A stretch of DNA of 20,103 bases from Zygnema cylindricum (lineage: Eukaryota; Streptophyta; Zygnematophyceae; Zygnematales; Zygnemataceae): positions 1 to 20,103 of the forward strand of contig JBBHKE010003510.1 of NCBI GenBank assembly GCA_037447655.1, in the 5' to 3' direction. The stretch's first letter is position 1; every line of letters starts with the position of its first letter. The notes under the pieces were generated by a model. It worked only from the letters and a program-made list of their open reading frames with translations, ran no database searches and was not told the origin of the DNA. Below are positions 1 to 7,519 of this stretch, one piece after another. Both the position numbers and the translations under genes were made by a program.

Positions 1-55
1 AGCAAGTGAAAGAAAGTAAAAAATGGAAGTTCTCTCCTACCGTACCATCTACCCT

Positions 56-150
56 CCACGCTCTCTCCCTCTCCCCCTCCCTCCTCATTCCTCTCCCTCT
101 CCCTCTCCCTCCCTCTCCCCCTTCCTCCCTCTCTCCCCCTCCCCCTCCCT
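56..150. repeat. CT-rich low-complexity tract
   Basis: Almost pure C/T on the plus strand (runs of CTCCCTCTCCC type), so purine-rich on the strand of the neighbouring minus-strand gene. No coding content is seen. It probably lies inside the first intron of the ABC transporter gene, because the exon found at 709-1274 must continue leftwards. Confidence 0.8.
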
Positions 151-418
151 GTCGCTATTAGAGTTAGTAAATTATTAATGGTGACATTACATGGCTCATT
201 GTATACCATTAGTACATTATTAGTGTTGCCACTTTCAGAGAATTAACTATACTGAAGTATGTTTTGCCGTGTGGCTCGTTATGCGCCATTGAATTTTAAG
301 TGTGTTACTAAAACTAATTCATGATTTTGGTTCAAATAAACACGCACTCGAATTAAAATTCTAGTTTAATAGCGGTGGACAATTTAGTAAACCAATCCCG
401 GTGCACCGAATCAAGTCA
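151..418. other. AT-rich stretch, probably intronic
   Basis: No supported gene or repeat. Two similar phrases (cattaatggtgac... and cattagtacattattagtg...) occur near 170-230, but I see no defined element. Position suggests the first intron of the minus-strand ABC transporter gene. Confidence 0.4.
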
Positions 419-564
419 TGAGAGGGAGAGAGAGGTGAGAGCAGAAAGAGAGAGACGAAGAAAGCTAGTGAAAGACAGAGAGCGAGAGAGAGAGAGAAGC
501 GAGAGAGAGGAAGTGAGAGAGAAGAGATAAGAGGAAACGACCGAGAAGAAGAGAGAAAGAGAGC

Positions 565-596
<32 letters not shown>

Positions 597-697
597 AAGC
601 GAGAGAGAGAAAGAGAGAGAGAGAAAGAGAGTGAGAAAAGAAAATAAGAGAGGGAAAAGGCGAAAGAGAGAGAGTGAAAGAAAGAAAGAAAGAAGGA
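419..697. repeat. Long GA/CT microsatellite
   Basis: About 280 bases almost entirely of A and G on the plus strand (GAGAGAGA, GAAAGAGAGA and GAAAGAAAGAAAG patterns). In the sense direction of the minus-strand transporter gene this is a pyrimidine tract (CTCTCTTTCTCT) starting about 10-20 nt after the likely splice donor. Open frames across it translate only to Ser/Leu/Phe runs and are not believable genes. Confidence 0.9.
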
Positions 698-708
698 GAA
701 AATCCCAC

Positions 709-1274
709 CATAAATCACTGAAGTGAAGGGAATCCTTCGCCAAGAAGCGTTTGCGCCCCAAAACCACAAGAGGTTGCAGCCACCATAAACTGATTTTGGA
801 CCATAGTGGGGCTCGCTCCTCGGGAGATCCTTTGTCTTTACGCTCCGTGGATATAGAAACCGCCGATTTGGCACTATCCTCTCCATGGCCATTTGCCGCA
901 TTTGGTTTATTTATGGCTCCATTTCCCCCATTTGTCACATTTCCTCCATTGGTGTTGTTTGTGGCTTCTCTTCCTCCGTTTGTCAGTTTCGTTCCATTTG
1001 CGCCACTTGTCGTTTCATTTCCTCCATTTGTGACATTGGTGACATTTCCTCCATTTCGTCCGTTTGTTCCATTTGTGGCATTTGTCACATTTGTGACGTT
1101 TGTCGGTCCATTTTCACCGTTTATTCCATTTGAATTATTTGTCTCGTTTGTTGGACTTCCTTTCTTTTCAAAAAAAATATTTTTCGTTGCATTTGTGTCA
1201 CAATTTTCTCTATCAACAGAATTCTTTGGAAGGTTATTCTCGGACTTCATTTCGAATTGGGAAAAATTATTCAT
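709..1274 (-). CDS. ABCC (MRP-type) ABC transporter, first coding exon (partial)
   Basis: First exon of a probable ABC subfamily C transporter, a membrane exporter using ATP to move conjugates and other organic anions. The ATG at 1274 opens a frame of about 190 codons. Residues 1-40 are polar. Residues 41-130 are a low-complexity Asn/Thr/Gly head (NVTNVTNATNGTNGRNGGN and similar). Residues 155-190 contain APLWSKISLWWLQPLVVLG followed by RKRFLAKDSL, which matches the short conserved block just before the first transmembrane domain of ABCC proteins lacking TMD0. After DLWW the frame enters a Ser/Leu-only translation of the microsatellite, so I infer a splice donor. GT dinucleotides lie at 708-707 and 718-717, and I chose the first. 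The transmembrane and ATP-binding exons would lie beyond the left edge. The ABCC call rests on about 35 residues. A pseudogene fragment cannot be excluded. Confidence 0.62.
900..1150 (-). repeat. Coding minisatellite for Asn/Thr/Gly-rich repeats
   Basis: Imperfect short-period repeat inside the ABC transporter exon. On the plus strand it reads as variants of CCATTTGTCACATTTGT; on the coding strand it gives NVTN, NGTN and GGN units. The period is a multiple of three, so the reading frame survives unit gain and loss. It also keeps the opposite strand open, giving an FVTFPPFV-type repeat there. Confidence 0.75.
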
Positions 1275-1971
1275 TTTTTTATTATTATTATTATTTACAA
1301 TTGATTATTGTTAAAAAAATTAATTTCGTAAGCCAATTTCTAGCTTACACCAGCGTAAAAAAAATCGAGTAAAATTTGAAGTAACATTGAAAATGGTAGT
1401 CAATAATGGTTTAAAGAAGATGTGTTTTTTACAATGAAATACAATTTTGATGTACAAAAAAAATTGTGAAAGGAGCACGAATTCAATTTCTTGTTTATTA
1501 CTTCATTTGAAAAAAAAAAAAAAAAATCGATAGCTAAATGTGGATAAAGTAAAAAAAATGCGAAATTGGGAACATAGAAGGCTTATATAGCACCTTATTT
1601 CTCAAAAAAATAATGTAATCTGCATAAATAACATGTAAATGTTGAAACAAAGTTGCATGAAAAGAATCATATTGTTGAACTTAAAAAAAAGGAGTCATTT
1701 TAATTAGACAATAAAACAACACAAAATTTGAACAAGATAAACTAGAAAGACAAGGGCTAACAAAATTTCCAAACTCCTTTCTTCCACAAATACGAACTAA
1801 AACAAAAAGCAAAGCATGTATCCTCTTCAATGTCCTCCATTTTTGACAAAATGTCGACATTATCTCCGAAATTTCCTGGAAAGCAACCATGGCTGGAAAA
1901 TGTTTGTGCGGGAATGTCTCAATCCTTCGTCGTTTCACAGCTATGGTGACATCTCGGGATGTTGACCGAGA
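1275..1971. other. AT-rich upstream region of the transporter gene
   Basis: Contains poly-A and poly-T runs (for example 1508-1526) and an ATT repeat near 1276-1296. It should hold the promoter and 5' leader of the minus-strand transporter gene, but I see no convincing TATA box at a sensible distance. Short open frames here have no recognisable protein content. Confidence 0.45.
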
Positions 1972-2020
1972 TTTGTACCTTTTTGTTAGAGGTTTGTACT
2001 TTTTTGGTACAAGTTTGTAC
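1972..2020. repeat. 21-bp spaced TTTGTAC motif, three units
   Basis: TTTGTAC occurs at 1972, 1993 and 2014, exactly 21 bp apart, with related T-rich spacers. The array directly abuts the left arm of the foldback element at 2029. It may be part of that element's subterminal sequence or an independent short tandem repeat. Confidence 0.6.
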
Positions 2021-2028
2021 CTATTGGT

Positions 2029-2249
2029 GTACACCGTGCATCGCTATTAGCGTTAATAATTTTTTCGCCACTGAAAACATCTTTTCTCCGTACACATTTG
2101 TCCAATTTTCAATTTAAGACCGCCAATCGAAAGCTGAGAATCTTACCTTTCAATCGCCACCGCCAGATCCACAATCCGACAAGTGTGTACGGAGAAAAGA
2201 TGTTTAAGCGGCAAAAAATCATTAACACTAATTGCGGTTCGCGGTGTAC
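2029..2249. mobile_element. 221-bp foldback MITE-like element
   Basis: Imperfect inverted repeats of about 66 bp form the two ends: 2029-2095 and 2185-2249. Both arms start GTACACCG or GTACACCGC when read inwards, and both carry the stretch AACATCTTTTCTCCGTACAC at the inner edge. About 90 bp of unrelated sequence separates them. There is no coding capacity. The structure fits a non-autonomous foldback/MITE. I could not see a clear target site duplication, so the superfamily is unknown. Confidence 0.7.
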
Positions 2250-2978
2250 CATGTATCATTATTAGCAACAATGACACAGAATCGGCGGCCAAAATTTTGC
2301 CCTTCGAACCTAAAATAGTATCCAGAGACTATTTTATTTTTCTTTACGCTAATTCCTTTAACGGTTCAAAACCAGCCACGTCATTCGAAGCTGAATAAAT
2401 ATTAACAATAATAATACATACCCCACGTTAATTATTCCATGATGCAAATAGCGGTACATGGTGTACTTTTGTGTAATATTTCGTACGGAAAAGTTAGAAA
2501 ATTGCGCATAATAGGCTTCCTGTCGAACTAGACGATTTAAAATTTGAATTTCTGTCCGCTCTTGGAAGTGAAGGCGACACCGTGCACAACATCACTTTTG
2601 AACATCACCAATGGTCGGACGTCGTTACATCACTGTCGACAGTCAGAAATCTCAAAACTCGTCAACGGAAGAGGTACGAGAAAATGACGCGATCGCAAAT
2701 TTTGAGGAGGTGAAAATCACATCACCTTAGCTTTTTTTTAGTTTTTCCGTTAAAGAATACGTCCGTGAAAGAAAATTCAAGATGTCGACAGAACACAGAT
2801 GTATTGAATGCGACTTCGGCGACCTGTGACAGATCGTCGCACATAGTCGCCAGGGTTCGCTCTCAGGTTTCGTTAATAACAACTATTTTACAGTTTAAAA
2901 GTGAATCAGCTTTCGTACTTTACCGTAACAATGGTACAACAGTTAAAATATGTGTGTTTAAGTTATCAAGGTTCGAAA
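2250..2978. other. Intergenic region with a short unexplained open frame
   Basis: No recognisable gene. A plus-strand frame is open from 2498 to 2711 (about 71 codons, no ATG near its start). It encodes a hydrophilic sequence with a basic stretch, NLKTRQRKRYEKMTRSQ, and is richer in G and C than its surroundings. It could be a coding relic of an old transposon or chance. A second plus-strand open frame (2765-3133) runs into the repeat at 2979 and is unlikely to be a gene. Confidence 0.3.
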
Positions 2979-3462
2979 CCATAGTTGTTCACGGCGTTTC
3001 GTGCGAACGATTTAATCGCGACGAATTATACGTAACAAACGCATTGAACCTTTTGAAAAAATCGTTAAAATCGTTTATGAAATTTCTTCCGTACAATTCC
3101 GTACATATAAAAGAAATTGAGTTTTACATATAACGCAGTTTGTACATTGTCCGTACAATTCCCGTCTCTTTTCGTCATAGTCCGTACAATTTTGTTACAA
3201 TTCCGTACGTTTCCCGTTAAATTTCTGTTCAGTTTACCGGACAGAAAGTACTACGAAGTGCAACATATCTTTTAGTCAGATTCCGTACTTTATTGGTTCA
3301 AAACCGTACAGTTACTGTACATACCGTACAGTTTCTGTAAATTATCCGTTCAGTTTACCGGACAGAAAGTACATCGCGTTTTTTTCCGATTTATTCAAAA
3401 GTCACGAATTACAAGTTTTAATCGGAAAAAAGGAAAAAATTGCGCGATTTGAACAACTATGG
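2979..3462. mobile_element. 484-bp MITE-like element, complete copy (copy 1)
   Basis: The ends form a perfect 13-bp terminal inverted repeat: CCATAGTTGTTCA at 2979-2991 and TGAACAACTATGG at 3450-3462. Outside sequence hints that the repeat may extend a few bases further. The interior is non-coding and full of CCGTACA-type motifs. It carries a 25-bp block twice (3227-3251 and 3348-3372, 121 bp apart). Other copies or parts are at 3515-3660 and 13984-14250. No target site duplication is obvious, so family assignment is open. Confidence 0.68.
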
Positions 3463-3476
3463 TGCAAACCATAGTT
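3455..3476. repeat. Perfect hairpin at the right end of copy 1
   Basis: AACTATGG, a 6-nt loop TGCAAA, then CCATAGTT: an 8-bp perfect inverted repeat overlapping the right terminal repeat of the 484-bp element. The second arm resembles the beginning of the element again, suggesting another truncated end placed back to back. Confidence 0.65.
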
Positions 3477-3514
3477 CAAAAGTAGGCGTTTTTATGGTAG
3501 GCATTTTGTAGGCG

Positions 3515-3660
3515 CCATAGTTGTTCATAGCGTTTAGTGCGAACGATTCAATCGCGACGCATTATACGTAACGAACTCACTGAACGTTTTTAACAAATCG
3601 TTAAAAATCGTTACTGAATTTTCTTCCGTACAATTTCGTACATATAAAACAAAAAGAAAG
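3515..3660. mobile_element. Left part of a second 484-bp element (copy 2)
   Basis: Starts with the same 13-bp terminal sequence at 3515-3527 and follows copy 1 closely for about 145 bp (shared GTGCGAACGATT, AATCGCGACG, CGTACATATAAAA). Similarity then stops. The missing right part corresponds to what is found at 13984-14250 on the far side of the transposon cluster, so copy 2 and that piece may be one element split by insertion. Confidence 0.62.
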
Positions 3661-3867
3661 AATGGTAGGGCTAAAACAAATAAATGATATATATAAACAT
3701 TACACTCTTTAAATGTATCGGAATTCCGTCACCAATTAGGATAATACATTTTGAAAAACCCGGTTCAAATGATTACAAGAGCAAGCTTTTGTCAAAATCC
3801 TCTCTCAATGTAACAAGGGTTACAACAACTTAGTGTATTGTGGGTGGAATAGAGCAGTTGCGATGTC
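3661..3867. other. AT-rich stretch, possible hAT end
   Basis: No gene visible. If the hAT element split the 484-bp element, its left terminus should lie close to 3661. I could not identify a terminal inverted repeat or an 8-bp target duplication here. Confidence 0.3.
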
Positions 3868-4222
3868 AAACTAGCACAGCATGGCAACGCAACAGAATGT
3901 CATTTGATTTTGCGGCATGGCAACACAGCAGCATAGCAACACAAAAGAATGTCATTTGATTTTGTAGGTTCTAATCAAACTAGCGCAGCTTGGTAGCATA
4001 GCAACGCAGGAGAATGTCATTTGATTTTGTAGGTTCTAATTAAACTAGCGCTGCATGGCAGCATAGCAACGCAGGAAAATGTAATTTTATTTTGTAGGTT
4101 CTAATTACACTAGCGCAGCATGGCAGCATAACAACGCAGCAGAATGTCATTTGATTTTGTAGGTTCTAATCAAACTAGCGCAACATGGTAGCAACGCAAC
4201 AGTATGTCATTTGATTTTGTAG
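3868..4222. repeat. 65-bp minisatellite, about 5.5 units
   Basis: Tandem units built around AATGTCATTTGATTTTGTAG, followed by GTTCTAAT, CAAACTAGCGCAGCATGG and a CAACGCAG segment. The AATGT anchor falls at about 3896, 3948, 4013, 4078, 4143 and 4203, so most units are 65 bp with one of 52 and one of 60. Non-coding. It lies between the decayed hAT 3' end and the MITE-like repeats, possibly in the hAT subterminal or untranslated region. Confidence 0.85.
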
Positions 4223-4672
4223 TCATATAACCTAGTATGATTAGGACACGGCAGGTCGAGAGTTACCACGTGTACAATTGTAGTGCTGGGTTATTAAAAA
4301 ATAAAGTGTAGACCATGTACAAACTACTTTTTTCACATTCAACATGGCACGACATAAAAAAAACAATAAATTAAAAAAAATATCAATCATATTAATAAAA
4401 AAAAATACATATTTTTCATCTATCTCTACTCTAAATCCTCTTCCCCTATAACAACGTCCACGGTGTCTTCATCTTAACCCTCTTCCTTTACCTCCCCTTC
4501 CTCTTCTTCCCATGTTATCATGTTCTCTTCATAGCTAACATCCTTAATCTTCTTTAACAGTCTGAGATTTGTGAAAACCCACACCAGATCATTAGCCCCT
4601 TTAGTCGTTAATCTATTTATTTTCTTAGAGTGAATATGGTCATATGTTGACCAATTCCGCTCACATGAGCTT

Positions 4673-4792
4673 GCAGCTGAGCATTGTGCAAGTATTTATA
4701 CTGCAACATTTTGCAAGATAGGAGTGGCACTGGCAGCTGAGCATTGTGCAAGTATTTTTACTGCAACCTTCTACAAGATAGGAGGACTAGCA
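4673..4792. repeat. 60-bp tandem duplication in the hAT dimerisation region
   Basis: Two adjacent similar units, 4673-4732 and 4733-4792, both beginning GCAGCTGAGCATTGTGCAAG. The period is 60 bp, exactly 20 codons, so the frame is kept. The duplicated segment encodes the residues just before the conserved CERNW motif. The copies differ at several positions, so the duplication is not recent. Confidence 0.85.
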
Positions 4793-6378
4793 GAGCCAAA
4801 CTATTTCCACCACTTCCACACAGGCATCTTCCTTGAACAAGATAGTGTAATGTCCATACCAAAAACTCCTTCAAAACCTTTATATTTTGACAATTGTACG
4901 CGGGCATCTTCTATCTCCTCCCTATTTGGAAGCATCCTCTCCAACATTGTCTGAAAACCTTCCAAAAATGTCGCGTTTACATGTTGCCCATAAGTAGGAC
5001 TTTGATACTCCAGATCGAGTACAAAGTCGGCCGCATAGATGGGGCTATGCGCGATCTTCGACCTCGCCACCCAAACTGTCTTCAACTCTTTCAAAATCTG
5101 CATGCCCTCATGAACATTACCTCTTCCAGCGCAAGCTAAATTATCCAAAAACTGTCAAATCGTGTAAAAACCATGGTAAACCTTCCCCACATTCGGGCCA
5201 CTTTTGTCGCATTCCCTCATTAACTGCACCACAGGTTCAGAAATTGACATGGCCTCACTCACTCTAACCCAAAACGATGTGCTTAAAATGTGGCACCTAA
5301 TCTTAGCCCCCTCTATCCTGTACATAGGCTTCCCCACCCATTCCTTAAACTTGTCATCAAACATCAAATGCTCGAGACTCTCTTTCACATCTAATAACCT
5401 CTGGAGCAAAATAAAATTTGTGGCAAACCTAGTCTCTCAAGGTTTTAAAAGCCGAAGTTCAGAAATTCTATTGAATATGGCTACACTCATGCTATGATTA
5501 GTGATGAATTTCAATATTTCTTTTGCCTCTCGAACAGGTTTGGAGATAAATGACAACCTACTCCAATCTTCCAACAACAAGTCGAGAATGTGTGCAGCGC
5601 ATGGCGTCCACGTGATAGAAGGGTGCTTTGCTGCAAGCAACTAGGTTGCAACCTTCTTCATTGGGGCAGAATCGGTAATAATATGTACCACATTCTCGAC
5701 CCCTATCGCAAGTACTCCCTTTTCCAACACCTGACATATGTATTCGTCGTCTTTAATATGCCCACTCTTGTCTTCTGCCGTCAAAAACATGTCACCTTTC
5801 GGGGTGACTGTTATAATATTTAAGAGAGGTTTATCGTCTGTTGTTGTCCACCCGTCTGATGTGATTTTAGCACCGGTGATATAAAATAAATTCCTCATAA
5901 CTAGCCAAATCTTTCTTCACCTTCACCTTTGTTTCTAATAATAGACGATTTCTCATTGCACTGCGGATTTGTAAATTGTAAGATCCACCTATATCACCGG
6001 ACATCTTCACCGCTGCCTTGAAACATCGATCCTCTAAAAGTGTAAATGCCAATCCATTGCCGAAGAAAGTTGAGGGCCAAGCTAAATCTACCTCTTTCTT
6101 ATTATGACTATTAAATGCATTTTTTATTTTTGTGTGCACGCCTCTTACTTTGGTATTCAGAATTGGTGGAAAACTGTTGGTGAGTTCATCCAAGTCGCAC
6201 AATACACGTTTTTGAGAGGAATTTGCAGTTTTTTGGTTTTCCGATGCACTAAACTCCTCCTTCACCTTGTCTGGACACATTGTGCAGGCTTTAATCCCTA
6301 CACTTTTGACATTTCCAAGGAGATGATTTCTGATCCTCGTCGCTTGGGCGTTATTTTCCAAGTTGCAATAAATTCAGA

Positions 6379-6464
6379 CGCATAATCGGTTGGCCACCAA
6401 AATCCCACTGTAATATGATCTCGCATAATCGGTTGGCCACCAGAATCCCACTGTAATAGGATCT
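6379..6464. repeat. 43-bp tandem duplication across the hAT/LTR junction
   Basis: Units 6379-6421 and 6422-6464 are identical except for two bases. Each contains hAT sequence (CGCATAATCGGTTGGCCACC), the CCCAC target site, and the first 13 bases of the LTR (TGTAATA...). Because it includes both sides of the junction, the duplication must have happened after the retroelement inserted. Confidence 0.9.
6447..6451. other. Target site duplication, left copy (CCCAC)
   Basis: CCCAC directly before the left LTR; the same five bases follow the right LTR at 13729-13733. Five-base duplications are usual for Ty3/gypsy integrases. A further copy at 6404-6408 arises from the 43-bp duplication. Confidence 0.92.
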
Positions 6465-7421
6465 CCTACCTCTCAAAAAATCCCATTACTACATCCAATT
6501 TCAACCACACATTCCACACATTGGAAAATTACACATTCACATTGGAAAGCACTCACATAAAGAAATAAACTTTAAATTAGAAGAAGCTTCTGTCCACATA
6601 ACATTAGCTTGGTCTCTTGCCATTGTGGCTCAACCCTTCTTATTAAAGTATTTTCCACTACTCTCCACTCTTAATAAATCTATCTCTTAACTACTAAAAC
6701 ACTAGTTAGTTTGTAAGAGATTTCAGTGCAAAAATGCCATCGCTCCAATTTGGATTTAATCGCTCAGGACCAAGATCAGTCAGAATTTCCACAAACTTTT
6801 CCAAAGGAAAAGATGTCTACTTTTATCTCGGTCTTAACCATTTATCCATCATCGCCTTGGACAAGCCAGGCCAGATTCAACGCTACGTTGAACAGGTTTT
6901 ACTTGGGACAATCATTTATCAGCAAGGACGCAGACTGATGAATGCAAAAGCGTGCAAAATCTCTCACTAACTACGTAGTATTTTCTAACCAATCAATTGC
7001 TACATTTTACTACATTACATTTACGTGCAAAAGTGCCCACGAATTAAAACGTGACTTCGCACGTTCGCGCGTCACAAATTTTACAAGCGAAACTACCTCC
7101 GAAATTTACAAATTTGAACTTATGACGTTTGGTACTAAAAATTTTACGAAACGAACCATCATATGTACTAAGCGACTATTAATACTTTATAGACTTACGC
7201 TTAAAATTTCGCAGCTACTTTTGACCCTTAACCCGTTTTAATGATACCCACTTGTTATACTGACCTCGCGTTGTCGCCTAAATAAGCCAATCACTATATC
7301 TTTTACAATACAACCCCAAATCGTGCGATTCTTTTGCGGAGGTCTACCAAATTCATAACTGTATATTCGTAACACTTACATACCCATTTACGAACAAGTT
7401 CAATCCACTATTACTGTTACA
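6452..7421 (-). repeat. Left LTR (3' LTR of the minus-strand element), 970 bp
   Basis: Begins TGTAATAGGATCTCC at 6452 and ends TGTTACA at 7421. Its first 128 and last 123 bases match the whole of the right LTR. The middle 719 bases (6580-7298) have no counterpart there. The break falls at a shared TA, so either the right LTR lost the segment or the left LTR gained it. Open frames inside it are not genes. Confidence 0.92.
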
Positions 7422-7434
7422 TCATCCCCTCCTT
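7422..7434 (-). other. Polypurine tract
   Basis: On the minus strand AAGGAGGGGATGA, immediately before the 3' LTR: purine except for one T. This is where plus-strand DNA synthesis of the retroelement is primed. Confidence 0.8.
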
Positions 7435-7519
7435 ATATTTAATTGACCTTAGTTAAGACACATTTTATTCTCAAGACGGGACTTCTACATTATTATCCCT
7501 CCAATACCTTTGTAAAAAC

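Larger units (their letters stand above)
4426..6451 (-). pseudogene. hAT transposase, decayed; main part after the retroelement
   Basis: Ac-like hAT transposase of the BED/DUF659 type (cut-and-paste DNA transposition). In minus-strand order: end of a BED zinc finger (ATRIRNHLLG with a following Cys, near 6300-6361); the DUF659 region (SDGWTTTDDKPLLN near 5830-5860, ITDSAP near 5670); the conserved WTPCAAHILDLLLED near 5590; and a C-terminal dimerisation domain (CERNWSTYDHIHSKK then NDLVWVFTNLRLL, about 4545-4660). Nearly all parts share one frame. It is broken by stops at about 6376, 5643, 5439, 5157, 4803, 4773 and 4698, plus one frameshift between about 5867 and 5898. The original end is either TAA at 4476-4474 or TAG at 4428-4426. 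The N-terminal codons lie at 13729-13782, across the inserted retroelement. Not functional. Confidence 0.9.

Noticed and set aside
361-901. Long minus-strand Ser/Leu/Phe-rich frames
   Set aside because: They are translations of the GA/CT microsatellite and adjoining sequence, in frames other than the recognisable exon.
751-1314. Plus-strand open frame of 187 codons with striking FVTFPPFV-type hydrophobic repeats
   Set aside because: It is the exact antisense of the Asn/Thr/Gly repeats of the ABC transporter exon. The repeat unit keeps both strands open, and the minus strand carries the recognisable ABCC block.
3868-4222. Possible CRISPR array
   Set aside because: Units are contiguous with no unique spacers, whole units vary together, and the window is eukaryotic. 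It is a minisatellite.
6726-7241. Plus-strand open frames inside the left LTR
   Set aside because: They lie entirely in LTR sequence, mostly in the segment missing from the other LTR, and have no recognisable protein content.
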